Shown: positions 51,924 through 61,286, counted from the stretch's first letter. The stretch: 64,000 nucleotides of DNA from Parvibaculum sp. (GCA_019635975.1 JAHBYM010000002.1:1-64000), one strand, 5' to 3'. The notes: generated by a model not told the origin, from the sequence alone. A program made the numbers and translations.

Positions 51924-51993
51924 TAGTGCTTGCCTCGGCCGTTGCCGCCTGCTTGCATGTCGCCAACAAGAAACCAGACCGGGAGGAACACCC

Positions 51994-53088
51994 ATGCGCG
52001 CGGCCGTTTTCCGCAATGGCGATCTCGTCGCCGACACGATCCCCGAACCGACACCGCAAGCGGGCCAGGTGCTGGTCAAGACGCTGGCCTGCGGCATTTG
52101 CGGCTCGGACCTGCATGCGTTTCATCACGCCGACAAGATGGTCGAGACGGCGCAGCGTTCGGGGTCGAGCTTCACGATGGACCTCAAGCGCGACATCGTG
52201 TTCGGACACGAGTTCTGCGCCGAGATTCTCGATCACGGACCGGGCACCGAGAAGAAGCTGAAGCCGGGCACGCGCGTCTGCTCGATGCCGATTGCGATCA
52301 CGACGAACGGCGAGAAAGCCAAGATCGATCCGGTCGGCTATTCCAACAACATGCCCGGCGGCTTTGCCGAGCAGATGGTGCTGAACGAGTTGATGCTGCT
52401 CGAAGTGCCGAACGGGCTGCCCACCGAACAGGCGGCGCTGACCGAACCGATGGCGGTTGGCTGGCATGCGGTCGAGAAGGCGAACCTGACCGATGACGAC
52501 ATTCCGCTCGTCATCGGCTGCGGGCCTGTCGGCCTTGCGGTGATCGCCGGCCTCAAGATCAGGGGCGTGCATCCGATCATCGCGGCCGATTTCTCACCCG
52601 CGCGGCGCAAGCTTGCCGAGAAGATGGGCGCCGACATCGTGCTCGATCCGAAGGTCGAGGCGCCTTATGCGCGCTGGACGAAGGAGGCGACGCCGGAGGG
52701 CTACGACCCCGAGAACATCATGACGCTGCTCGGCATGGGGCCGAAGCTCAGGCCGGGCGTCATCTTCGAATGCGTCGGCGTGCCGGGCGTCATCCAGCAG
52801 ATATTCGAAGGCGCGCCGCGCTTTGCCCGCGTGGTCGTGGTCGGCGTCTGCATGGAGCAGGACCGCTTCGAGCCGTTCTTTGGCATCAACAAGGAACTCA
52901 ACGTGCAATTCGTGCTCGGCTACACGCCGGAGGAATTCGCGCTGACGCTCAATCATCTCGCCGAAGGCAAGATCGACGGTTCGCCGCTGGTGACGGCCAA
53001 GGTCGGTGTCGAAGGGGTGAAAGAGGCGTTTGCCGAACTCGGCAATCCCGAGAAGCACGCGAAGATTCTGGTCGAGCCCTGGCGGTAG
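51994..53088 (+). CDS. Zinc-binding alcohol dehydrogenase family protein
   Basis: A 364-residue medium-chain dehydrogenase. The GroES-like part has ACGICGSDLHAFHHADKMV and IVFGHEFCAEI (catalytic zinc ligands Cys, His-Glu); the Rossmann fold has IPLVIGCGPVGLAVIAGLKIRG. The four-cysteine structural-zinc lobe is absent. GGGAGGAAC lies eight bases before the ATG. The upstream palindrome suggests inducible control, perhaps by an alcohol or electrophile; the substrate is unknown. Confidence 0.9.
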   Translation: MRAAVFRNGDLVADTIPEPTPQAGQVLVKTLACGICGSDLHAFHHADKMVETAQRSGSSFTMDLKRDIVFGHEFCAEILDHGPGTEKKLKPGTRVCSMPIAITTNGEKAKIDPVGYSNNMPGGFAEQMVLNELMLLEVPNGLPTEQAALTEPMAVGWHAVEKANLTDDDIPLVIGCGPVGLAVIAGLKIRGVHPIIAADFSPARRKLAEKMGADIVLDPKVEAPYARWTKEATPEGYDPENIMTLLGMGPKLRPGVIFECVGVPGVIQQIFEGAPRFARVVVVGVCMEQDRFEPFFGINKELNVQFVLGYTPEEFALTLNHLAEGKIDGSPLVTAKVGVEGVKEAFAELGNPEKHAKILVEPWR

Positions 53089-53092
53089 GCGT

Positions 53093-53695
53093 TCAGGCGG
53101 GCGGGGCGGTCTCGGCGAAAGAAGGCCGCTTCGCCATGTCGCGCCACCAGCCGGCGAGTTCGGGCGCCTGCGTCTGCCAGTTCATGGCGGCGTGGCGGAA
53201 GTCGAGATAGCCAAGCGCCGCGCCCGTCGCGATGCCGCCAATGTCGAGCGGTGCATCGAGAAGGCTCACTTCCTGTTCCAGAAGATCGAGGCTGCGCGCA
53301 ACGGCGCGGCGCCAGCGGGCCGTCCACATTTCCGAACGCTCGGCTTCCGGCCGGTTGGTCTCGAAGACCAGCGACACGGCGGCGTCCATGATGCCGTCGG
53401 CCAGTGCCTGAAAGCGCAAGGCGCGCCAGCGCTCTGCGCCCGCTGCCGGAAAGAGCGCGGGGCCGTCGAGCGTCGCGTCCAGATATTCGCAGATCAACGG
53501 GCTGTCGAAGAAAGACGTGCCGTCCTTCAGGGCGAGCGCCGGCACCTTGCCGAGCGGATTGGCCGCGATCAGCGATTGCGGGTCGCTCATTGCTGCGGCG
53601 GTTTCCTCCGTCACCTGCGCCAGCGCGCCCTTCTCGCGGATCAGCACGCGGACCTTGCGCGCGAAAGGCGAGGTCGGGGAATGATAGAGCTTCAT
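53093..53695 (-). CDS. Glutathione S-transferase family protein
   Basis: A 200-residue protein with an N-terminal thioredoxin fold (MKLYHSPTSPFARKVRVLIREKG; Ser/Pro at the active site), NPLGKVPALALKDGTSFFDSPLICEYLD with the cis-Pro and the glutathione-binding D-S, and a helical C-terminal domain. It is convergent with the alcohol dehydrogenase gene, separated by four bases. The substrate is unknown. Confidence 0.9.
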   Translation of the reverse strand: MKLYHSPTSPFARKVRVLIREKGALAQVTEETAAAMSDPQSLIAANPLGKVPALALKDGTSFFDSPLICEYLDATLDGPALFPAAGAERWRALRFQALADGIMDAAVSLVFETNRPEAERSEMWTARWRRAVARSLDLLEQEVSLLDAPLDIGGIATGAALGYLDFRHAAMNWQTQAPELAGWWRDMAKRPSFAETAPPA

Positions 53696-53717
53696 CGAAA
53701 TTCCTTGCCGGGAGATG

Positions 53718-54224
53718 TCAGAGACAGGCGGTGCCGCTGGTGTGACCGTTCATGGCGCGGATGGTGCGCCATTCGACGAATTCGCGGCAGGTGCGGCCGC
53801 GCTCGTCGGTGAATTCGCGGATCGGCGTGATCTTGCCGCTCGCCTTGTCCTGCGCGGTGAACCATGTGACGGGTTCGCGCAGCGGCACGGTCATCATTTT
53901 TGCGATCGCTTCGTTCCGCGCGCTGGCGGGCATGCCCGTCAGCGTCGGCCCTTCGGAACCGCCGACCATATAGCCCGCCGCGACGCCGGCGGCGACCGCC
54001 CATTCGGTGCCGCCGCCCGAACCGATCGCCATGCCGAGCAGCGCGCCGCCCGCCGGGCCGACAAGACCCGTGCCACGATCATCGACGGGAACGCCGCCGA
54101 CCGGCGCTTCGGGCTTTCTCATCGTCACTTCGGGCTGCGGCAACTGCGTCTGCGCACAGGCGGAGACGGCGAGCGCCGCGAGCACGGCAAATGCGACGCT
54201 CCATCTGGTGCGGGAATGCATCAT
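53718..54224 (-). CDS. Glycine-zipper outer-membrane lipoprotein
   Basis: A protein of about 168 residues: MMHSRTRWSVAFAVLAALAVSACAQTQL has lipobox VSAC. A glycine-rich stretch (GTGLVGPAGGALLGMAIGSGGGTEWAVAAGVAAGYMVGG) precedes a C-terminal domain with PVTWFTAQDKASGKITPIREFTDERGRTCREFVEW, reminiscent of the 17-kDa surface-antigen family. AAAGGA fits ATG 54224 better than 54230. It lies just after the holin-like gene. Confidence 0.75.
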   Translation of the reverse strand: MMHSRTRWSVAFAVLAALAVSACAQTQLPQPEVTMRKPEAPVGGVPVDDRGTGLVGPAGGALLGMAIGSGGGTEWAVAAGVAAGYMVGGSEGPTLTGMPASARNEAIAKMMTVPLREPVTWFTAQDKASGKITPIREFTDERGRTCREFVEWRTIRAMNGHTSGTACL

Positions 54225-54226
54225 GT

Positions 54227-54727
54227 TCATTCCTTTCGCAGATAGGGCATCAGGAAACGGCGCAGCACCGGGCTCATCGCGGCGAGCGCACCGACAATAA
54301 TGGTGATGAGCGGCAGGCTGCCGGTCGTTCCCTTGACGATGCCGAGAAGGCCGAGGCTCAGCTCGTTGAGCGTGCGTTCGATCGTGTCGAAGTCGCGCTT
54401 CACTTCGGCGCGCGCCTGAAGAATGGTGGCGTTGGCGAGCTCCATTTCGAGGCGGTCGGCGCGGCCGGGCTTTTTGGCGGCGAAAACGAGCGCGATGAAT
54501 GCCAGCACCGCCAGCACGCCGCCGGTGATGAGCGCGCCGAGCGGATAGCCGTAGATTTCGGAGAGCGCCAGGAAGCCGGCGATCACCAGCATGGTCAGCG
54601 CGAAAAGCGCGATGAAAACCGCGATGCCGACCAGCGACAGCTTGCGCGCGAGACGGCGCGCTTCGAGCTCGGCACGGAAAAGTTCGGCTTCGGCAAGTTT
54701 GCGGATTTGCGACGTCGGATCGATCAT
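54227..54727 (-). CDS. Phage holin 3_6/YqjE-like membrane protein
   Basis: A 166-residue protein with a charged N-terminal amphipathic part (KLAEAELFRAELEARRLARK), two adjacent membrane helices (LSLVGIAVFIALFALTMLVIAGFLAL and LGALITGGVLAVLAFIALVFA), a helical linker and a third hydrophobic segment near the C terminus. This is the YqjE/holin 3_6 shape, usually found beside DUF883-like genes as here. A role in stress at the membrane is inferred. Confidence 0.65.
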   Translation of the reverse strand: MIDPTSQIRKLAEAELFRAELEARRLARKLSLVGIAVFIALFALTMLVIAGFLALSEIYGYPLGALITGGVLAVLAFIALVFAAKKPGRADRLEMELANATILQARAEVKRDFDTIERTLNELSLGLLGIVKGTTGSLPLITIIVGALAAMSPVLRRFLMPYLRKE

Positions 54728-54736
54728 GTCCGTTTC

Positions 54737-54985
54737 CTATCTCGCCAGCAGGCGGCCGATGAGGAAACCGAGGCCGAATGCCAGCAGGGCGCTCGGCACC
54801 GGATGTGCGTCGATCTGTTTCTGGATGTCGCCGAGCCCTTCCTGCAAACGCTCGCCGATCGCTTCGGCATCGTCGATGCCGAAGGGCGTCTCGCCGCGCG
54901 CTTCCTCCAGGGCTTTCTTCAGCGCCTCGACTTCGGCCTGAAGCTCCTCGACGGTCGGTTTCGCGTCCGGTTTCTTGTCGGTCAT
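54737..54985 (-). CDS. Small DUF883/ElaB-like membrane-anchored protein
   Basis: An 82-residue protein: MTDKKPDAKPTVEELQAEVEALKKALEEARGETPFG is a coiled coil, and the C terminus (DIQKQIDAHPVPSALLAFGLGFLIGRLLAR) is a single membrane anchor like that of ElaB/YqjD ribosome-associated proteins. The ATG at 54985 is chosen because upstream sequence is not protein-like. It forms a unit with the holin-like gene. Confidence 0.65.
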   Translation of the reverse strand: MTDKKPDAKPTVEELQAEVEALKKALEEARGETPFGIDDAEAIGERLQEGLGDIQKQIDAHPVPSALLAFGLGFLIGRLLAR

Positions 54986-55091
54986 TGGCGTCGCCTTCCG
55001 GTTCTGGCCGGTTGTCCCCCGCCCGATCAGCATAGTCCCCTTGCGGGCACATTCAAGGCGGCGCCGCCTGCTGCCCGATGCCGCAGCACGC

Positions 55092-56543
55092 TCAGAGATA
55101 GGGCGAGGCGAGGCGGAAAAATGCGTCGCGGATGCGCCCCGGGTAGGAACGGGCGGCAAGTTCCTCGAGCGAGACCGGGTGGGCGTCCGAGATTTTCCGC
55201 TCGACGATGTCATCAAGCGTGCGGGCGAAGTTCGCGCCGTAGCATTCGAGGTTGAACTCGAAATTGAGGCGCAGACTGCGGTCGTCCCAGTTGGCCGAAC
55301 CGATCATCGACCACATGCCGTCCACCGTCATGATCTTGGTGTGGTCGAAGGGGCCGGCGGTTTTCCAGATGCGGCAACCGGCGCGGGCCAGCCATTCGAG
55401 TTGCGGCGTCGTCGCCCAGTCGACAAAGGGCAGGTTGCTGGCGCGCGGGAGGACGATGTCGACGACGACGCCGCGCATGGCGGCAACCGAGATCGCGGTC
55501 CGGAGCGTTGCGTCGGGCAGGAAGTAAGGCGTGACGATGCGAATGCTGTGGCGCGCTTCGGCAAGCGCGCCAAGCAGCGTCCAGCGGATCGGATTGAGGC
55601 CCATGTCGGGACCGGCCGGCAGGCCGCGCGCGACGACGTCTCCTGTTTCCTCGATCTCGGGAAACCAGTCCGGCCCATCCAGGAGTTCGCCGGTGGTGAA
55701 ATTCCATTCATAGGCGAAGGTGTGCATCAGATGCGCGACCACCGGACCCCCGAGGCGAAAATGATGGTCGAGGATCGGCTTGCGCGGCCGGGCCGCGAGC
55801 ATGTTGCCTTCGGCGATGTTCATGCCGCCGGTGAAACCGTGGCGGCCGTCGACGACCATGATTTTCTGGTGGTTGCGCATGTTGAGATAGGGCATACGCC
55901 ACGGCATGAACGAATGCAGGAAGCGGGCATAGTCGAGGCCGTGCTCTTCCAGCAGCGGCACGAGGGAAGGGCGCGAATACCACGAGCCGACGCCGTCGAT
56001 CAGCAGGCGGACGCGGACGCCGCGCCGGCTTGCCGCGGACAGGGCTTCGACGAAGCGGCGGCCGGCCGGGTCGTTGTTGAAGATGTAGGTCGACAGTGCG
56101 ATCGAGCGTTCGGCGCTTTCGATAGCGGCGATCATCGCAGGATAGGCTTCGTCGCCATTTCGCAGCACGCCCAGCGAATTGCCGGGCTCGAAACTCTCGG
56201 GCAGCACTTTCTGGCCGAAGCGGGCAAGGCTTTCCAGCGCCTGCAGCCGCGGCCCCTCGTCGGCCGTCACGCGACCGCCGCTGCGGGTGGGCAAGGGCGC
56301 CAGCAGCAGCGTCTCGTTCTTCTGGCCGCGCAGTTCGCGGGCGCGGCGCTGGATGCGGTTGACCCCGAAAAGCAGGTAGACGATCCAGCCGACAAAGGGC
56401 ACCAGTACGATGAACCCGACCCAGCCGGCGGCCGCGCGCTCGTCGCTCTTGATCAGCATGGCGTGGATCGCGGCGCCGATCGCGCCGCCAAACTGGATGA
56501 CGGCCAGAAGGATCGGCCAGAGATCTGAGAATCCGGTCTGCAT
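55092..56543 (-). CDS. Cardiolipin synthase-like phospholipase D protein
   Basis: A 483-residue membrane enzyme that would join two phosphatidylglycerols into cardiolipin. Two N-terminal helices (ILLAVIQFGGAIGAAIHAML, GFIVLVPFVGWIVYLLFGV) precede two PLD motifs: H-x-K in MRNHQKIMVVDGRHGFTGGMNIAEG and FDHTKIMTVDGMWSMIGSANWDDRSLRLNFEFNL. Both are complete. The C terminus RDAFFRLASPYL is normal for the family. Confidence 0.9.
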   Translation of the reverse strand: MQTGFSDLWPILLAVIQFGGAIGAAIHAMLIKSDERAAAGWVGFIVLVPFVGWIVYLLFGVNRIQRRARELRGQKNETLLLAPLPTRSGGRVTADEGPRLQALESLARFGQKVLPESFEPGNSLGVLRNGDEAYPAMIAAIESAERSIALSTYIFNNDPAGRRFVEALSAASRRGVRVRLLIDGVGSWYSRPSLVPLLEEHGLDYARFLHSFMPWRMPYLNMRNHQKIMVVDGRHGFTGGMNIAEGNMLAARPRKPILDHHFRLGGPVVAHLMHTFAYEWNFTTGELLDGPDWFPEIEETGDVVARGLPAGPDMGLNPIRWTLLGALAEARHSIRIVTPYFLPDATLRTAISVAAMRGVVVDIVLPRASNLPFVDWATTPQLEWLARAGCRIWKTAGPFDHTKIMTVDGMWSMIGSANWDDRSLRLNFEFNLECYGANFARTLDDIVERKISDAHPVSLEELAARSYPGRIRDAFFRLASPYL

Positions 56544-56603
56544 AGCCGTCCAGACTAGAGCAAGCGGCCTGTCCGGTCGCGCCTCATCTCGCGGCCGGCG
56601 GCA

Positions 56604-58679
56604 TCAGAAACGCACCGTGCCGCCGAGGGTCAGGCCGCGATCCTCGCCGGGAAAATAGCGTTCGCTGCCAAAGGCGAAATCCGCGCGGTCGGCGTAGCGC
56701 CGGTCCAGAATGTTGGTGAGCTTTCCGAATAGCGCAAGATTCTCGGTCGCCTGATAGTCAAGACGCAGGTTGAATATGTCGTGGCCGTCATATTTGACTG
56801 TATTGGCCGCGTCCATCCAGTACGACCCCATATGGACCCATTCAAGCTCGGCGCGGGCCGCGCCTTCGTGAAAATTGTAACCGAGGCGCAGCCCGGCGAT
56901 GGTGCGCGGCGCGGTGTCGATATCGTCGCCGTCGCGGATGGTTTCGGTGGCGTTGATCCCGGGGCCGATGATGTTGTCGAAGGCATAGGTGTGGCGCGCC
57001 CATGTCGCGGCGCCGGCGATGTCGAAGCCGGCACCGAGCGGCGCGGCGAATTCGCCTTCGATACCGAAATGATTTGTCTTGCCGTTCGAGACGTTGAAGC
57101 CGTTGGCGTCGCGGAAGTAGAAATTCTTCTTCTTCATGTAATAGACGTTCGTCTCGTAGCGCAGAAGGCCGATCTGTCCGCGCGCGCCGACTTCGACGCT
57201 GTCGAGTACTTCGGACTTCGCTTCGCCGGGTACTTGCAGCGATTGCAGGCGGTAGAGATCCGTCGTCTGCGGTGCGCGGCTGCCACGCGCGACATTGACG
57301 TAACCGGTCAGGCTGTCGTTGAAGATGTGCAACAGGCCGAATTTCGGCGTTGCGTCGGTGAATTCGTCGACCGTGTCGGGGATGCGCAGGAAGCGGCCGG
57401 TGATGCCGTTGGCGGTGCGGTTCGTGTAATCGTAGCGCGTGTATTCGAAGCGCAGGCCGGCGCTCAGCAGCGTCGCGGGCGAAAGTTTCCATTCGCTGTG
57501 AATGTAGGGCGCCAGCACCAGTGCCTTCACCGTGTAATCGTAATGGGTGCCCTGAGGCATGGTACCCATGGTCGGCAGGTCCTGTATCTCCTTCAGGTAG
57601 CCGTCGCTGTATTCGGTGTCGAAACCGAGGATCAGGCGATGTCCGCCATCGAGATCGGCGACAAGGCTGGCGAGAAGGCCGCCGCTCCAGTGGCCGTTTT
57701 CCTCGCGCGGTTTTCCCGGTGGCAGGAAATGCATCAGGAAATCCATCTCGTTCTTGCGCGCATAGGGCGTCAGCACCAGCATGCGTCCGTCGGCAATGTC
57801 ATGTTCGAGGCGCAGTGCGGCGCGCACCGCCCAGGCGTCGCGATAGGCTTCCGGGTTCGGATTGGTGCGGTAGAGCGCGGGGTCCTTGTAGGCCTTCGGG
57901 CCGACGACGAAACCAGCGGTTTCCTGATTGACGTTGACGGCGGTCAGCGTGGCGACGGCGCGTGTACCGGGCGTCGCGAAATCGTAGCGCAGGCGCGCCT
58001 TCTGCTGGTCGAGACCGGAGGCGGCGCGGAAGCCGCCATCGCTATAGGCCGAGAAGCTGCCGCGCAATCCGTGCGTCGTCAGGCCGTCGCCGCGCAGCGT
58101 GCGGCTTGCGGTGCCGATCGTCTTCCAGCGGTCATGGGGTCCGGCCCATGCCGTTAGTTCGGCGTCGGCGTCGGGCGCGGGCGGGCGGCTCAGGAAGTTG
58201 ATCAGGCCGTGTTCGGCGTTGGAGCCGTAGCGCGCGCTGCCGGGACCGCGCACCACCTCGATGCCGCCCGAGACCTCGTCCATTGCCTCCATCAGCGCGT
58301 TGACATTGGCAAAGCCCGCCGCGCGCATCGGCACGCCGTCTTCGAGATAGAGGAAGGAGCCCGCGCCGGCACCGGCCGTCAGCACCGGCGAGCGGATGGC
58401 CGTCAGGTGTTCGGCGCCGCTGCCCTGCTGGATGGCGAGCCCGGGCAGGCGGTTCAGTGCCTCGGCCGGCTGGAGCGGCAGAACGAAATCGGCTTCGTCG
58501 CCGCCGATCCGCGAAATGTTGCCGATATGGGTTGCGCGCGGCGTGCCGAAGCCCGTGGTCGTGACGATCAGATCCTCAAGCACCGGGGGCTCATCCTGGG
58601 CGGCCGCGCCGGCCGCCAGCGCCATCGACAATGCAAGCGCCGCGGCGCCCCCCTTCAACGCAACCCGAAATTCCGACAC
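56604..58679 (-). CDS. TonB-dependent receptor, substrate unknown
   Basis: A barrel protein of about 691 residues. The GTG start at 58679 gives a signal peptide (SEFRVALKGGAAALALSMALAAGAAAQDE); an open frame continues to 58742 without family features. The plug has VLEDLIVTTTGFG, EALNRLPGLAIQQGSG, FLYLEDGVPMRAAGFANVNALMEAMDEVSGGIEVVRGPGSARYGSNAEHGLINFLSR. The C terminus LTLGGTVRF is a barrel signal. No metal, vitamin or sugar operon lies beside it, and I saw no cobalamin-type leader. Confidence 0.87.
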   Translation of the reverse strand: MSEFRVALKGGAAALALSMALAAGAAAQDEPPVLEDLIVTTTGFGTPRATHIGNISRIGGDEADFVLPLQPAEALNRLPGLAIQQGSGAEHLTAIRSPVLTAGAGAGSFLYLEDGVPMRAAGFANVNALMEAMDEVSGGIEVVRGPGSARYGSNAEHGLINFLSRPPAPDADAELTAWAGPHDRWKTIGTASRTLRGDGLTTHGLRGSFSAYSDGGFRAASGLDQQKARLRYDFATPGTRAVATLTAVNVNQETAGFVVGPKAYKDPALYRTNPNPEAYRDAWAVRAALRLEHDIADGRMLVLTPYARKNEMDFLMHFLPPGKPREENGHWSGGLLASLVADLDGGHRLILGFDTEYSDGYLKEIQDLPTMGTMPQGTHYDYTVKALVLAPYIHSEWKLSPATLLSAGLRFEYTRYDYTNRTANGITGRFLRIPDTVDEFTDATPKFGLLHIFNDSLTGYVNVARGSRAPQTTDLYRLQSLQVPGEAKSEVLDSVEVGARGQIGLLRYETNVYYMKKKNFYFRDANGFNVSNGKTNHFGIEGEFAAPLGAGFDIAGAATWARHTYAFDNIIGPGINATETIRDGDDIDTAPRTIAGLRLGYNFHEGAARAELEWVHMGSYWMDAANTVKYDGHDIFNLRLDYQATENLALFGKLTNILDRRYADRADFAFGSERYFPGEDRGLTLGGTVRF

Positions 58680-58843
58680 CGGCACCCCCGTTTTCGCTCC
58701 CCTTCCGGCTCTGGCGGCCGGTTTCACGCCCATTGTTACCATGCCGGGCCCGCAGGTCCATTCCCCGGCGCGGCCATCTGCCGCGTCGCCCGCGCGGCCG
58801 CTATTTCTTGCCCGGGCGGGGTGCCGGAATTAGGGTGTGTCCC

Positions 58844-59494
58844 ATGAAAATATTCGGACAAAACCTGCCGCCGCTGGCGCTTTCGGGGGCCATCCTCGCC
58901 GTAATGACGACGGCGGTCGTCTATTCGCCGACGCTTTACGAAATGTTCTGTGCGGCAACGGGCTATGGCGGGACCGTCAACACCAGCCGTCCGCTCAGCG
59001 CCGATCTCAACGAGGCGGGGCCACCCATAACCGTGCGCTTCGACGCCAATGTTTCGCCGGGGCTCCCCTGGGATTTCCGGCCTGCCCAGCGCGAGGTCCA
59101 GACGCGGATCGGGCTGCCGACGACGGTCTATTATCACGCGACCAACATGGGCGACGAGACGGTGGTGGGCCGCGCGACCTTCAACGTAACGCCCGAGGCG
59201 ACCGGCTATTTCTTCAGCAAGACCGAATGTTTCTGCTTCGTCGAGCAGAAGCTTGCGCCCGGCGAAAGCGCCGAAATGCCGATCGTCTTCTTTGTCGATC
59301 CGGAGATGCTCGACGATATCGAGACGCGCAACGTGCGGACGATCACGCTGTCCTACACTTTCTTCCGTCAGGCCTCCGACGAGGCGGCCATTGCCTCGGC
59401 GCGGTCGCTGCGCGAGGGGTCGGAGCGGCAAAAGCAGGATCTCGCGACCGCCGAAAGCGCCGATTTTTCGGTCCGTGCCCCGCATGTTCGCTAG
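58844..59494 (+). CDS. ctaG: Cytochrome c oxidase assembly protein Cox11/CtaG
   Basis: Cox11 inserts copper into the CuB site of cytochrome c oxidase. The 216-residue protein has an N-terminal membrane anchor (LPPLALSGAILAVMTTAVVYSPTLYEMFCAATGYGG) and the periplasmic copper-binding C-F-C-F motif in FFSKTECFCFVEQKLAPGE; IVFFVDPE and TITLSYTFF follow. The ATG at 58844 is the family start. It is usually beside ctaC, ctaD and ctaE genes, but stands alone here. Confidence 0.92.
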   Translation: MKIFGQNLPPLALSGAILAVMTTAVVYSPTLYEMFCAATGYGGTVNTSRPLSADLNEAGPPITVRFDANVSPGLPWDFRPAQREVQTRIGLPTTVYYHATNMGDETVVGRATFNVTPEATGYFFSKTECFCFVEQKLAPGESAEMPIVFFVDPEMLDDIETRNVRTITLSYTFFRQASDEAAIASARSLREGSERQKQDLATAESADFSVRAPHVR

Positions 59495-59495
59495 A

Positions 59496-59593
59496 GCGCT
59501 TCTCGGAAAAGTGGAATCCGGTTTTCCGAAAAGAAGCGCGAGCAGGCAATAACCCGGAGTCTTTCAGCGTTTCCAAGAAACACTGAAAGTCTC
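59496..59593. repeat. Two adjacent imperfect palindromes between ctaG and the rhomboid gene
   Basis: GCGCTTCT-CGGAAAA (59496-59510) pairs with TTTTCCG-AGAAGCGC (59522-59539) around GTGGAATCCGG, with a three-base bulge. A second pair, GAGTCTTTCAGCGTTTC (59557-59573) and GAAACACTGAAAGTCTC (59577-59593), has two mismatches in 17. The first closely resembles a palindrome common between Rhizobiales genes. Confidence 0.65.
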
Positions 59594-59654
59594 TAGGCGG
59601 CGCGGTGAAACTCTGTAGGCTTGGGCGACTGATCGCCACCAGCCGGACAGAACC

Positions 59655-60392
59655 ATGTTCCCCATTTCCGACGATAATCCCGAGCCCGGTACGCCGATCG
59701 TCACCTGGGCGCTGATCGCGGGCTGCGTGGCGGTGTTCTTCTGGCAGGCGTCGCTGCCGCCGGGCGCCGACGAGCTTGCCTTCTATCAATTCGGCCTGAT
59801 ACCGGGGGTGTTGTTCGGGTCGGTCACGGTCGCCGATGCGCCACTGCCGGCCTGGGGCACGATCATCAGTTCGATGTTCATGCATGGCGGCTTCGCGCAT
59901 CTCGCCGGCAACATGCTCTATCTCTGGATATTCGGCGACAATGTCGAGCTTGCGATGGGGCGTGTGCGCTTCCTTGTCTTCTACATTGTCTGTGGCATTG
60001 CGGCGACGCTGACGCATGCGTTCCTCGTTCCGGGCTCGACCATTCCGCTGGTCGGCGCCAGCGGCGCGATTTCAGGCGTGCTCGGCGCTTATCTGCTGCT
60101 GTACCCCCGGGCGCGGGTGCGCGTTCTCTTCATTCCGTTTCCACTGATTCTGCTTCGCACCTTCTACATCCCGGCGCTGATCGTGCTCGGGCTGTGGTTC
60201 GTCATCCAGGTGCTGAGCGGGCTCGGCAGCGATATCGAGGAGGCGGGCGTCGCCTTCTGGGCGCATGTCGGCGGGTTTGTCGCCGGCGCTTTGCTGATCG
60301 GCTTTTTCAAGCGTCCCGAGGTGCCGTTTTTCCACAAGCCGGCGCCGCGCGTTTTCGACGGGCGCGGCGAGGGGCGCGGGCCCTGGGGCTGA
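59655..60392 (+). CDS. Rhomboid-family intramembrane serine protease
   Basis: The 245-residue protein has six to seven membrane segments. The catalytic serine is in LVGASGAISGVLGAYLLLYPRARV (G-x-S-G) and the histidine in GVAFWAHVGGFVAGALLIGFF; the oxyanion region is SMFMHGGFAHLAGNMLYLWIFGDNVE with H-x-x-x-N. It cleaves membrane-protein substrates within the bilayer. The stop lies three bases from the convergent epimerase stop. Confidence 0.93.
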   Translation: MFPISDDNPEPGTPIVTWALIAGCVAVFFWQASLPPGADELAFYQFGLIPGVLFGSVTVADAPLPAWGTIISSMFMHGGFAHLAGNMLYLWIFGDNVELAMGRVRFLVFYIVCGIAATLTHAFLVPGSTIPLVGASGAISGVLGAYLLLYPRARVRVLFIPFPLILLRTFYIPALIVLGLWFVIQVLSGLGSDIEEAGVAFWAHVGGFVAGALLIGFFKRPEVPFFHKPAPRVFDGRGEGRGPWG

Positions 60393-60395
60393 TCC

Positions 60396-61286
60396 TCAGC
60401 GCGGTTCGACACCGAAGCGGCAGGTCAGTTCCATCGTTTCGCCAGGTGACAGCGCAACGAGGCCGGTGACGCCTTCCGGTTCCGGCCGGTTGACGGCATC
60501 GGGCGCATGGCTCACCGGCTCGGCGCAGAAGAAATCCTCGCCCGGCGGCGCGAAGACGATGGCATGGGGCGCGCCCGCCGCCTCGATCCGCAGCGCGAAG
60601 GGCCGGTCTTCCCAGCCGATGCGGAAATTCCCGTCGCCGCCCGAAAAACAGTGATCGACCTCGATATCGCGCATCGCGCGCGGTTCGTCGAAACGCCATT
60701 TTTCGGGTGTCGCGGCGATGCCGGTCGGAATTTCGTCGGGCCCGCTTTCCCACACGCGCGGCAGGTGCGCCTTGAGGCGGGCGGTTGCGCGGCCTTCGAA
60801 AAACGGGTGCAATCCCAACCCGGCCGGCATCGCTTCGGTGGCGCAGTTGGTCAGGCGCATCGTCACCGTGAGGCCTGCCTTGTCGAGCGCGAAATGCTGT
60901 TCGGCGTCGAAGCTCCAGGGCCATGTCCAGCGCCGGTCGCCGCCATCATGGCGGTAGCGCAGCCGCGCCGCGCCGCTATCGGCGTCGATCACATCCCATG
61001 ACGATTGCCAGCCGCGGCCGTGGATCGCATGCGGCGGGCAGATGTCGTCGGGCGGCAATTGCACGGTGCGGCCGGCAAAGGCGAAGCGGCCGTTGGTGAT
61101 GCGGCCCGAAAAGGGCACCAGCGGATAGCAGGCCATGTCGAGCGGGCCCGGCGCGGCGATGCCGGCGGGCAGGGGCCGCAGCATCTGCTGAACGCCGCCA
61201 TCATGCGCGGCGGCGAAGCGGGCGATGCAGCCGCCCGCCTCGGGCATCAACGCCACTTCGAGATTTCCCCGCGCCAGTACCGGCAT
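60396..61286 (-). CDS. Aldose 1-epimerase family protein
   Basis: A 296-residue protein with the galactose-mutarotase beta-sandwich: YPLVPFSGRITNGRFAFAGRTVQLPPD, PPHAIHGRGWQSSWDV (catalytic His), MPAGLGLHPFF and a final FFCAEPVSHAPDAVN. It would interconvert alpha- and beta-anomers, though family members of this subgroup may act on other sugars. It stands alone, divergent from the riboswitch-controlled operon. Confidence 0.87.
   Translation of the reverse strand: MPVLARGNLEVALMPEAGGCIARFAAAHDGGVQQMLRPLPAGIAAPGPLDMACYPLVPFSGRITNGRFAFAGRTVQLPPDDICPPHAIHGRGWQSSWDVIDADSGAARLRYRHDGGDRRWTWPWSFDAEQHFALDKAGLTVTMRLTNCATEAMPAGLGLHPFFEGRATARLKAHLPRVWESGPDEIPTGIAATPEKWRFDEPRAMRDIEVDHCFSGGDGNFRIGWEDRPFALRIEAAGAPHAIVFAPPGEDFFCAEPVSHAPDAVNRPEPEGVTGLVALSPGETMELTCRFGVEPR

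Noticed and set aside
54975-56528. 517-residue open frame on the + strand
   Set aside because: Antisense to the cardiolipin synthase-like gene with both PLD motifs intact.
58680-58843. Cobalamin-type riboswitch before the second TonB receptor
   Set aside because: The intergenic space is too short and contains no B12-box-like sequence.
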